Origin: an uncultured Clostridia bacterium
GTDB taxonomy: Bacteria > Bacillota > Clostridia > Oscillospirales > Ruminococcaceae
DNA length: 7,688 bases
Direction of reading: 5' to 3'
Assembly (NCBI GenBank): GCA_947176675.1
Contig: CAMWRN010000106.1
Span: 1 to 7,688, forward strand
This document shows positions 1-4,978 of this stretch, in pieces. Position 1 is the stretch's first letter, and every line of letters starts with the position of its first letter. The position numbers were made by a program, and so were the translations under genes. The notes beneath the pieces were generated by a model. That model searched no databases. It was given only the letters and a program-made list of their open reading frames with translations, and was not told where the DNA came from.

Positions 1-1114
1 CGCCGAACTTGTGTATGTTCTCGATATGTGTTTTAAGATTGACAATTCCCTTTTTCAGAGCCTCAATATTCTCGGTCGTAAGCTCCGCCTTGGGCACTCC
101 GCCGTTGTACTTCAATGCGCGTATAGTAGCCACCAGAACCGTACATGAGGGCTTTAAACCCGCAAAGCGGCACTTTATGTCAAAGAATTTCTCCGCGCCT
201 AAGTCCGCGCCGAAGCCTGCTTCGGTTATACAGTAATCACCCAGCTTCAAAGCAAGCTTTGTCGCGCGGACAGAGTTGCATCCATGGGCGATATTGGCGA
301 AAGGTCCGCCGTGCATGATAGCGGGGGTATTTTCAAGAGTCTGAACAAGATTAGGCTTCAAAGCGTCCTTTAAGAGAGCGGTCATTGCACCGTGAGCGCC
401 AAGATCGCGGGCGTAAACAGGAGTGCCGTCAAAGCTGTAGGCAACGAGAATACGTCCCAGACGCTCTTTCAGGTCGGTAAGGTCGGAGGCAAGGCACAGA
501 ATAGCCATTACCTCGGAAGCAACGGTAATTCTGAAACCGTCCTGACGGGGAACGCCGTTGGCCTTTCCGCCAAGACCAACGACAACGTTACGGAGAGCGC
601 GGTCGTTCATATCAAGACAGCGGTCGATCATAATTCTGCGCTGGTCGATACCGAGAGCGTTACCCTGCTGCATATGGTTGTCAAGAAGCGCGCAGAGGAG
701 ATTGTTTGCCGCGGTAATAGCGTGCATATCACCAGTGAAGTGGAGGTTGATGTCCTCCATGGGAACAACCTGCGCATAGCCGCCGCCTGCCGCTCCGCCC
801 TTGATTCCGAAAACGGGACCGAGTGACGGTTCGCGGAGAGCCAGTACCGCATTTTTGCCGATCTTAGCCATTGCTTCCGCAAGACCTACTGACATAGTGG
901 TCTTTCCCTCGCCTGCTGGAGTGGGGTTTATGGCGGTAACTAAAATCAGCTTACCGTCGGGATTTGAAGCGGTTTTGGTGTAAAGTGCTTCCGAGAGCTT
1001 AGCCTTATAGTGACCGTAAGGCTCGATGTCGTCCTCGGAAATGCCGAGATTTTCCGCTATTCTGCCTATTTTGAGCATTTTTGCCTGCTGTGCGATTTCG
1101 ATATCCGATAACAT
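1..1114 (-). CDS. fhs: Formate--tetrahydrofolate ligase, 3' end cut by window
   Basis: This enzyme joins formate to tetrahydrofolate using ATP, giving 10-formyl-THF, the cytoplasmic entry of formate into one-carbon metabolism and the methyl branch of the Wood-Ljungdahl pathway. The minus-strand reading from the ATG at 1114 gives 371 residues in one frame and runs off the left edge; the family is usually near 556 residues, so about a third is missing. Visible signatures are the ATP-binding loop TPAGEGKTT at residues 65-73, then REPSLGPVFGIKGGAAGGG, MEDINLHFTGD, DNHMQQGN, NDRALRNVVVGLGGKANGVPR, LENTPAIMHGGPFANIAHGCNS and TEAGFGADLGAEKF. These match clostridial Fhs closely as I remember it. The start is supported by an AGGGGGA ribosome binding site at 1123-1129, 8 bases upstream. 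It has its own promoter and is probably transcribed independently of the upstream regulators. The identification is very secure. Confidence 0.98.
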   Translation of the reverse strand, partial: MLSDIEIAQQAKMLKIGRIAENLGISEDDIEPYGHYKAKLSEALYTKTASNPDGKLILVTAINPTPAGEGKTTMSVGLAEAMAKIGKNAVLALREPSLGPVFGIKGGAAGGGYAQVVPMEDINLHFTGDMHAITAANNLLCALLDNHMQQGNALGIDQRRIMIDRCLDMNDRALRNVVVGLGGKANGVPRQDGFRITVASEVMAILCLASDLTDLKERLGRILVAYSFDGTPVYARDLGAHGAMTALLKDALKPNLVQTLENTPAIMHGGPFANIAHGCNSVRATKLALKLGDYCITEAGFGADLGAEKFFDIKCRFAGLKPSCTVLVATIRALKYNGGVPKAELTTENIEALKKGIVNLKTHIENIHKFG

Positions 1115-1147
1115 GGAAAAATTCCCCCTGACAAAGATAATGAATAT

Positions 1148-1176
1148 AGTATAGCACATTATGTCGGTTTTGCCAA
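1148..1176 (-). promoter_or_regulatory. Sigma-A promoter for fhs
   Basis: On the minus strand a -35 box TTGGCA (1176-1171) is followed by a 17-base spacer and a -10 box TATACT (1153-1148). Transcription would start near 1141, about 27 bases before the fhs ATG. No terminator is visible between the upstream ribbon-helix-helix gene and this promoter, so some read-through into fhs is possible. Confidence 0.8.
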
Positions 1177-1192
1177 TAGTTTATTTGTTAAT

Positions 1193-1402
1193 TTATTTTT
1201 TTGCCGCGCGTTTGACGTTCTCGTCACGGTCGATCGGCTGTCCTATCGTAATTTTGCCGTTGTCCTCCTCAAACTTTTTCACACTGTCCCTGACAAGCAC
1301 AAGGATATGACTGTTTACGGAGCGTCCCTCGTAGTCCGCAACACAAGCGATTTTTTGAAGCATTTCTTCCTCAATTCGTATAGATACACTTTTTACCGCC
1401 AT
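1193..1402 (-). CDS. Arc-type ribbon-helix-helix DNA-binding protein (69 aa)
   Basis: This is a small dimeric DNA-binding protein of the Arc/MetJ superfold. The N-terminal strand KSVSIRI (residues 4-10) would insert in the DNA major groove, followed by helix A (about 11-26) and helix B starting at GRSVNSHI (26-33). The GRSVNS turn and the VRDSVKKFEEDNGKI stretch resemble phage P22 Arc (GRSVNSEI...ESFKKEGRI, from memory). The C-terminal tail, from about residue 53, is charged and probably disordered. The start has a good ribosome binding site, AGGAG with a 5-base spacer, lying just after the stop of the XRE gene; the intergenic gap is 11 bases, so the two are one operon and probably translationally linked. 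The target is unknown. It could be a co-repressor of its own operon or regulate distant genes. No toxin partner of a toxin-antitoxin pair is visible nearby. Confidence 0.85.
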   Translation of the reverse strand: MAVKSVSIRIEEEMLQKIACVADYEGRSVNSHILVLVRDSVKKFEEDNGKITIGQPIDRDENVKRAAKK

Positions 1403-1413
1403 AAAAACTCCTA

Positions 1414-1710
1414 TTACTGTTTCATTACTTTAACAAGTTCGTCAATTACCTTTCGCTGTTCTTCCGAGAGTTCCGTAATATCTATATAAATGTGGGAATC
1501 GTTTTCGCGGCTTTTGCCTAAAAGGTAATCGACACTGCAATTGTAGACATATGAAAATTTCAAAACAGTCAATACATCGGGTGTACGCTCTCCGCGTTCA
1601 TAACCCGATATGGTAGTAGGCGCTATGCCTACGCGCTTAGCGGCTTCACGCTGTGAAATCCCGCATTTTTTACGCAATCCTCTAAGTCTTTCGGGCAATC
1701 CGTATATCAT
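1414..1710 (-). CDS. XRE/Cro-CI family transcriptional regulator (98 aa)
   Basis: This is a helix-turn-helix repressor of the lambda Cro/CI type. Residues 5-64 form the DNA-binding domain: LPERLRGLRKKCGISQREAAKRVG, then IAPTTISGYERGERTPD as turn and recognition helix, then the usual closing helix ending in NCSVDYLLG. Residues 65-98 (SRENDSHIYIDITELSEEQRKVIDELVKVMKQ) are a short tail with a predicted amphipathic helix, probably for dimerisation; there is no peptidase or ligand-binding domain. The start at 1710 is set by CGGAGG at 1719-1724, 8 bases upstream; an ATG at 1716 lies out of frame. It is the first gene of a two-gene operon with the Arc-type protein and is divergent from the 71-residue gene at 1853. 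Inverted repeats in the shared upstream region, one overlapping a minus-strand TATAAT box, suggest autoregulation. Prophage-like origin is possible, but no phage genes are present. Confidence 0.92.
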   Translation of the reverse strand: MIYGLPERLRGLRKKCGISQREAAKRVGIAPTTISGYERGERTPDVLTVLKFSYVYNCSVDYLLGKSRENDSHIYIDITELSEEQRKVIDELVKVMKQ

Positions 1711-1732
1711 GCCGCATACCTCCGATAAATTC

Positions 1733-1786
1733 AGTATAATATAATTTTATTATACTAATATGCTCATATTGCGTATATAAATATAC
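1733..1786. promoter_or_regulatory. Three adjacent inverted repeats; candidate operators in divergent control region
   Basis: Three perfect inverted repeats lie nearly end to end. The first has 9-base arms AGTATAATA/TATTATACT at 1733-1741 and 1748-1756 with a 6-base centre. The second is AATATG-CT-CATATT at 1757-1770. The third is GTATAT-AA-ATATAC at 1773-1786. A minus-strand -10 box TATAAT (1754-1749) lies inside the first repeat and could serve the XRE operon, although no good -35 box is visible 16-18 bases upstream of it. Binding by the XRE or Arc-type product is an inference. The region is very AT-rich, which makes chance palindromes more likely, and the three repeats do not share one half-site. 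Confidence 0.45.
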
Positions 1787-1796
1787 TCGTTAAGAG

Positions 1797-1825
1797 TTGA
1801 CACGCGGACCTAAAAGTGGTATAAT
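1797..1825 (+). promoter_or_regulatory. Perfect consensus sigma-A promoter for the 71-aa gene
   Basis: TTGACA (1797-1802), a 17-base spacer and TATAAT (1820-1825) match the sigma-A consensus exactly. Transcription would start near 1832, and a strong ribosome binding site (AGGAGG, 1838-1843) follows almost at once, giving a very short leader of about 20 bases before the ATG at 1853. A full-consensus promoter this strong is usually held by a repressor; the inverted repeats just upstream are candidates. Confidence 0.88.
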
Positions 1826-1852
1826 ATGTAAAAACAGAGGAGGAATATCAAC

Positions 1853-2068
1853 ATGAAAGCCAAAAACGCAATAAGCAAGCTCGCACTGGAAAACGGCGTG
1901 ACCGTCAAGGAAGTCCGAGCAGAGATACAAAAAGCGATCGACGAGGGAATGAAAAGCACCGACCCACAGGCAATGGAGATGTGGAAAAAAGTCCCCCGAA
2001 AGGGCGAAAGGCCCACTCCGGAGGAATTTATAGATTATGCGGCAAAAAAAGTGCGGAAGCAATTGTAA
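1853..2068 (+). CDS. Small Spo0A C-terminal-domain-like protein (71 aa)
   Basis: This resembles a free-standing version of the DNA-binding C-terminal domain of the sporulation regulator Spo0A. Residues 8-33 (LALENGVTVKEVRAEIQKAIDEGMKS) line up with the Spo0A stretch KKFNTTASRVERAIRHAIE, which contains its recognition helix. Residues 48-69 (PRKGERPTPEEFIDYAAKKVRK) line up with KAKPTNSEFIAMVADKLR; both comparisons are from memory. There is no receiver domain, so no phosphorylation site. Similar 60-75-residue proteins are common in Clostridia and usually carry this domain name without known function. The start is fixed by AGGAGG with a 9-base spacer. The gene is divergent from the XRE/Arc-type operon and lies 70 bases before pduL, which has its own promoter; no terminator separates them. 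DNA binding is inferred from the fold resemblance only. Confidence 0.8.
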   Translation: MKAKNAISKLALENGVTVKEVRAEIQKAIDEGMKSTDPQAMEMWKKVPRKGERPTPEEFIDYAAKKVRKQL

Positions 2069-2075
2069 TTTTTCC

Positions 2076-2104
2076 TTGACCTTTCCCGCCGAAAGTAGTA
2101 TACT
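2076..2104 (+). promoter_or_regulatory. Sigma-A promoter for pduL and the esterase gene
   Basis: TTGACC (2076-2081), a 17-base spacer and TATACT (2099-2104) form a near-consensus promoter beginning 8 bases after the stop of the preceding gene. Transcription would start near 2111, and GGAGGA at 2127-2132 precedes the pduL ATG at 2139 with a 6-base spacer. This supports a pduL-esterase operon separate from the 71-residue gene. Confidence 0.85.
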
Positions 2105-2138
2105 TATTACAGAATATTTTGCTTTTGGAGGAATAATT

Positions 2139-2717
2139 ATGTCAAAATCTTTTATCGTTGAAACATCAGCACGTCACGTTCACGTTACTCAGGAGGACCT
2201 TGAGATACTGTTCGGCAAGGGCGCGGCTCTCACAAAGAAAAAGGATCTTTCCCAGCCCGGTCAGTACGCCTGCGAGGAGCGCGTTGAGGTCGTTGGACCC
2301 AAAAAGTCCCTTGCAAACGTCTCTATCCTCGGACCTGTCCGCCCCGCTACACAGATCGAGCTTTCCGCTACCGACGCGCGTTCTATCGGCATTTCCGCTC
2401 CTATCCGCGAAAGCGGCGACGTTGCAGGCTCTGCGGGATGTAAGCTTGTAGGTCCCTGCGGCGAGGTAGAGGTCAAGGAGGGAGTTATCGTTGCAAAGAG
2501 ACACATCCACCTCACTCCCGCCGACGCTGAGGAGCTTGGCGTTTCCGACAAGGAAGTCGTATGGGTAAAGCTTGACACCGACGGAAGAAAAGCTATTCTC
2601 GGCGACGTTGTATGCCGCGTTTCGGACAAGTTCGCACGCGCTATGCACATCGACACCGACGAGGCTAACGCTGTTTCGGCTTCTCCTACGCTTCAGGGCG
2701 AGATTTTTAAGGTATAA
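2139..2717 (+). CDS. pduL: PduL-type phosphate acyltransferase (phosphotransacylase)
   Basis: This enzyme moves an acyl group between CoA and phosphate (acetyl-CoA + Pi to acetyl phosphate + CoA), the step before acetate kinase makes ATP. The 192-residue product has both PduL repeats with zinc-binding HxH motifs: SARHVHVT with H13 and H15, and KRHIHLTP with H122 and H124. It also has PIRESGDVAGSAG, with R90 as the likely phosphate-binding arginine, and the C-terminal HIDTDEANA (H170-A178). Family members inside bacterial microcompartments carry an extra N-terminal targeting peptide; here the catalytic domain starts almost at once and no shell genes are near, so a free cytoplasmic enzyme standing in for Pta is likely. 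The ATG at 2139 is chosen because GGAGGA lies 6 bases upstream; the frame stays open back to 2037, but that overlaps the preceding gene and promoter. It is co-transcribed with the esterase gene. Preference for acetyl over propionyl groups cannot be read from sequence. Confidence 0.95.
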   Translation: MSKSFIVETSARHVHVTQEDLEILFGKGAALTKKKDLSQPGQYACEERVEVVGPKKSLANVSILGPVRPATQIELSATDARSIGISAPIRESGDVAGSAGCKLVGPCGEVEVKEGVIVAKRHIHLTPADAEELGVSDKEVVWVKLDTDGRKAILGDVVCRVSDKFARAMHIDTDEANAVSASPTLQGEIFKV

Positions 2718-2726
2718 GGAGTAATT

Positions 2727-3776
2727 ATGATAATTTCTCACAACGACCCCAAAGTGGTCTATATGGGCAGGACGGACGTTTCCGAAAGCGAAACAAAACT
2801 TTTCTGGGCAGGATCACAGGCGGAGGTTAAATTCCGCGGTACAAAGCTGTCCGCCGTTGTAAACTCAACTGCGCTGTGGGGCAAGCTACAATTCGGAATT
2901 GTCACTGACGGCGAAATGAGCGGCGTTCCCCTTGTGTACGAAAACAACGGCAGAGACATTACAATCGTTCTTGCAGAAGGACTTCCCGATGAAGAGCACA
3001 CAGTCATTCTCTATAAGCGTCACGCTGCAAATCAGCTTTTGGCGGTAAAGTCCTTTGAGACGGACGGAGAATTCCTTGAACCCAATCCGCTTCCCGAACT
3101 GAAAATAGAAGTCTACGGCGACAGCGTTTGCGCGGGTGAGGTTATTGAAGCATACGACCTTGTGGGACGATGCGATCCCGAAAACCACGAAAGCATTTAC
3201 GACAACGTTCGGAACAGCTTCGTTATGCAGACTGCAAGAAATCTCAACGCTCAAATACACAACATCTGTCAGGGCGGTATCGCTCTTTTCGACGGCACAG
3301 GATACTTCCATGCTCCGGACTACATCGGACTGGAAAGCGTCTATGACAAGGTCTGTTACTTCCCCGAGGGCGGCGAACCTACCGTGTGGGACTTCCGAAG
3401 ATATATCCCCGATATTGTAATAATTGCCATCGGTCAGAACGACAAGCACAACGGCAAAACCGACAGCGATGATATTGATATTTCGTCTCCCGCAACAAGA
3501 AGAGAGTGGGAAATTGCTTATCAGAAGCTTGTTCGCGACCTTGCTGACCGTTACGGAGACGTGAAATTCGTGCTTACCACGACAGTCCTCATGCACGACG
3601 CCGAATGGGACAAAGCTATTGAGGAGATCAAAAACGATCTTTGCGAAAGCGGCATAAAGGCGTACCACAACCTTTTCAGCCGCAACGGAGCAGCTACTCC
3701 CGGACACCCTCGGCTCGCCGAGCATGATGAAATGGCACGTGAGCTTACTGCGTTTATCAAGGAAAATGTGCTGTAA
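2727..3776 (+). CDS. Two-domain SGNH/GDSL esterase, carbohydrate esterase family 2 type
   Basis: This is a likely acetyl esterase removing O-acetyl groups from sugars such as acetylated xylo- or manno-oligosaccharides. Of 349 residues, about 1-120 form a beta-rich N-terminal domain typical of CE2 enzymes (WAGSQAEVKFRGTKL, GLPDEEHTVILYKR). From about 125 onward is the SGNH hydrolase domain: GDS at 131-133 with nucleophile S133, the glycine block QGGIALF (182-188), GQND at 236-239 with oxyanion N238, and the catalytic histidine H327 in PGHPRLAEH. The usual acid three residues before that histidine is T324, as expected for CE2 enzymes that use a Ser-His dyad. There is no signal peptide, so it probably acts in the cytoplasm on imported oligosaccharides. 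Its ribosome binding site AAGGAG (2716-2721) overlaps the pduL stop and leaves a 9-base gap, so the two form an operon. The exact substrate is unknown. Confidence 0.88.
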   Translation: MIISHNDPKVVYMGRTDVSESETKLFWAGSQAEVKFRGTKLSAVVNSTALWGKLQFGIVTDGEMSGVPLVYENNGRDITIVLAEGLPDEEHTVILYKRHAANQLLAVKSFETDGEFLEPNPLPELKIEVYGDSVCAGEVIEAYDLVGRCDPENHESIYDNVRNSFVMQTARNLNAQIHNICQGGIALFDGTGYFHAPDYIGLESVYDKVCYFPEGGEPTVWDFRRYIPDIVIIAIGQNDKHNGKTDSDDIDISSPATRREWEIAYQKLVRDLADRYGDVKFVLTTTVLMHDAEWDKAIEEIKNDLCESGIKAYHNLFSRNGAATPGHPRLAEHDEMARELTAFIKENVL

Positions 3777-3784
3777 CAGCACAT
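3766..3784 (+). repeat. Perfect 8-bp hairpin with the esterase stop codon as its loop
   Basis: ATGTGCTG (3766-3773) and CAGCACAT (3777-3784) are perfect complements separated only by TAA, the stop codon of the esterase gene. There is no T-run after it, so it is not a classical terminator by itself. It lies 14 bases before the strong terminator and could block 3' exonucleases or affect termination. A function is inference. Confidence 0.6.
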
Positions 3785-3798
3785 CTCAACAACACATA

Positions 3799-3830
3799 AA
3801 AAGGACGTTCCGCGTTTGGAACGTCCTTTT
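3799..3830. terminator. Bidirectional rho-independent terminator
   Basis: Arms at 3799-3811 and 3818-3830 pair perfectly over 13 bases (core GGACGTTCC/GGAACGTCC) with a 6-base loop GCGTTT. The outer pairs form a TTTT run on the plus strand and TTTTT on the minus strand (from 3802 down). It sits between the convergent esterase and surface-protein genes and can end transcription from both sides. Confidence 0.93.
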
Positions 3831-3844
3831 CGCACATCAGAATA

Positions 3845-4540
3845 TCAATAAAATCTCTTTCTGTTTTTGAGGACTATAATTACTACTACAATAATTACCG
3901 CAACAACTACAGTTACTATAACGATAGGAACTATCGGAATGCTTCCGCCGCTGCTCTGCGAGGGAGCTTCGGTTTCTGCGGCAGCCGTTGTTGTTGCAGC
4001 GGTTGTTGTCTCGGCAGCCGTTGTGGTTTCTGCGGCAGTTGTTGTGGTAGCTTCGGTAGTGGTTACAACGACCTCTTCGCAGTTTGTGATAACGAACTTT
4101 GTAGCTTTCATTTTGATTCCGCAGTCACCGAGATGGATAGCGTCCACAGTTGAAAAATCATCGCTTCCGTATGCCTCGACTATGTCGTCATATCTGAATG
4201 AAGCAGATGTGTCGTCATACTCATATGGCGAAATTTTCGCCCAGATAGCAGGATCTGCCGTAGAATAATTATGGAAAATCAGTTCTACGGGAGCGCCGTT
4301 GCCCGTCCATTCTCCGTCAAGCTCAAACTCGACTTTTACCTCTGACTCGGGAGTAATCCTTGTACAGTCAAATGCGGTCTTATCGTATGTGACCGACTGT
4401 CCCCAGGCTCCGCTGGTAGACTTTGCCAACGTCACTTTGAATTCTACGTCCTCGGTTGCGGCAGAAACGCAAACCGACATAATTACGGCGGTCATACACA
4501 GAATTGCCGCCGAAAGAACGGTTTTGAAAATTTTTTTCAT
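3845..4540 (-). CDS. Secreted, membrane-anchored protein with carbohydrate-binding-like domain and Thr/Ala linker
   Basis: The 231-residue product is built as a surface protein. Residues 1-27 are a signal peptide (MKKIFKT, a hydrophobic core, and likely cleavage after VSA). About 30-155 is a beta-rich domain with GAWGQ (44-48), PVELIFHNYS (84-93), WAKISPYEY (100-108), FRYDDIVEAYGSDDFS (115-130) and IHLGDCG (135-141). This pattern resembles carbohydrate-binding modules attached to cellulases in Ruminococcus and related Clostridia; I cannot name the family. Residues 160-193 are a low-complexity linker of TTTAAE-like units, then a membrane helix at 201-224 and a basic end KNRKRFY, so the domain faces outside and the C-terminus inside. 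There is no sortase motif, no catalytic domain, and the cysteine near the signal end lacks a proper lipobox. The start has AAGGAG 8 bases upstream. It is monocistronic between its own promoter and the shared terminator. Possible roles are polysaccharide adhesion or capture. Confidence 0.85.
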   Translation of the reverse strand: MKKIFKTVLSAAILCMTAVIMSVCVSAATEDVEFKVTLAKSTSGAWGQSVTYDKTAFDCTRITPESEVKVEFELDGEWTGNGAPVELIFHNYSTADPAIWAKISPYEYDDTSASFRYDDIVEAYGSDDFSTVDAIHLGDCGIKMKATKFVITNCEEVVVTTTEATTTTAAETTTAAETTTAATTTAAAETEAPSQSSGGSIPIVPIVIVTVVVAVIIVVVIIVLKNRKRFY

Positions 4541-4579
4541 ATTCTCTTCTCCTTATTTTGTATTCAGAAACACATTTTA

Positions 4580-4608
4580 ATTTTACTTCATTTAGCCGAC
4601 TATGTCAA
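4580..4608 (-). promoter_or_regulatory. Sigma-A promoter for the surface-protein gene
   Basis: On the minus strand TTGACA (4608-4603), a 17-base spacer and TAAAAT (4585-4580) form a strong promoter, starting transcription near 4573, about 33 bases before the ATG at 4540. The -35 box is half of an inverted repeat TGTCAA-GAAT-TTGACA (4603-4618), whose other half is a perfect -35 box for the plus strand with only a weak -10 partner (TACAAA, 4635-4640). Confidence 0.82.
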
Positions 4609-4657
4609 GAATTTGACAAAATTTCAACACATAGTACAAATCACATCATATCTTAAA

Positions 4658-4695
4658 GGATTTCGTTCGTTATTTTGCCGATGCAAACGAAATCC
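4658..4695 (+). repeat. Inverted repeat with 10-bp arms in the 4541-4774 intergenic region
   Basis: GGATTTCGTT (4658-4667) and AACGAAATCC (4686-4695) are perfect complements around an 18-base loop. Downstream, a weak 5-bp hairpin TCAAC-TGCC-GTTGA (4704-4717) is followed by seven Ts (4721-4727), a poor but possible terminator. Together with the plus-strand TTGACA at 4613 this could be a short untranslated transcript or the leader of the gene at 4775. I recognise no known RNA family here. The rest of this intergenic stretch shows nothing beyond the promoter described for the surface-protein gene. Confidence 0.5.
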
Positions 4696-4774
4696 AGTGT
4701 CGCTCAACTGCCGTTGAATATTTTTTTGCAGCGCGGGAAAAATACATACCGAGAACATGAAAGGAGCAGGAACT

Positions 4775-4978
4775 ATGAATGCGGGAAAAATGATTATCAA
4801 CGAAATAGACAGCCGTCTTGAGCGGCTGGGAAACCACTATCATGACAAAAAGGACACGGATGACAATCCTTTCGGCGAAATGCTTGCCGCTGAGTCTAAG
4901 CTTCTCAACACCGCGCTGGCGGGCGAGCTTCGCAGTCTGAAAGAGTTTGTACAGGAAAAAATAGGAACAGGAGATTAA
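4775..4978 (+). CDS. Hypothetical small protein (67 aa)
   Basis: I do not recognise this protein. It is 67 residues, highly charged and apparently mostly helical: helix about 2-19 (NAGKMIINEIDSRLERLG), a polar turn rich in His, Lys and Asp (20-31, HYHDKKDTDDNP), and a second helix about 32-62 (FGEMLAAESKLLNTALAGELRSLKEFVQEK). There is no signal peptide or membrane segment, so it is probably cytoplasmic, perhaps a two-helix oligomerising protein. The ATG at 4775 is preferred over the in-frame ATG at 4757 because AAAGGAG (4760-4766) lies 8 bases upstream of it; that site would fall inside the longer version. Its stop overlaps that of the convergent ttcA-like gene by 4 bases. The good ribosome binding site and clean frame argue that it is real. 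Its function is unknown. Confidence 0.7.
   Translation: MNAGKMIINEIDSRLERLGNHYHDKKDTDDNPFGEMLAAESKLLNTALAGELRSLKEFVQEKIGTGD

Noticed and set aside
392..826. 144-codon open frame on the plus strand
   Set aside because: It is a shadow of fhs on the opposite strand.
1193..1710. Prophage or integrative element suggested by XRE and Arc-type genes
   Set aside because: No integrase, attachment repeats or phage structural genes are present, and housekeeping or metabolic genes lie close on both sides.
1193..1710. Toxin-antitoxin pair
   Set aside because: Both products are DNA-binding proteins, and neither looks like a toxin such as RelE, MazF, HicA or HipA.
2037..2138. In-frame N-terminal extension of pduL
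   Set aside because: It overlaps the preceding gene and the pduL promoter. The ATG at 2139 has a good ribosome binding site and begins exactly at the conserved PduL domain, so no microcompartment targeting peptide is encoded.
2166..2741. 191-codon open frame on the minus strand
   Set aside because: It is antisense to pduL and has no recognisable features.
2886..3782. 298-codon open frame on the minus strand
   Set aside because: It lies wholly antisense to the well-supported esterase gene, which has catalytic motifs and a ribosome binding site; the product resembles no protein I recognise.
3960..4060. Short repeated units resembling a tandem or CRISPR-like array
   Set aside because: The repeats are Thr and Ala codons of the linker in the surface protein, without regular spacers.
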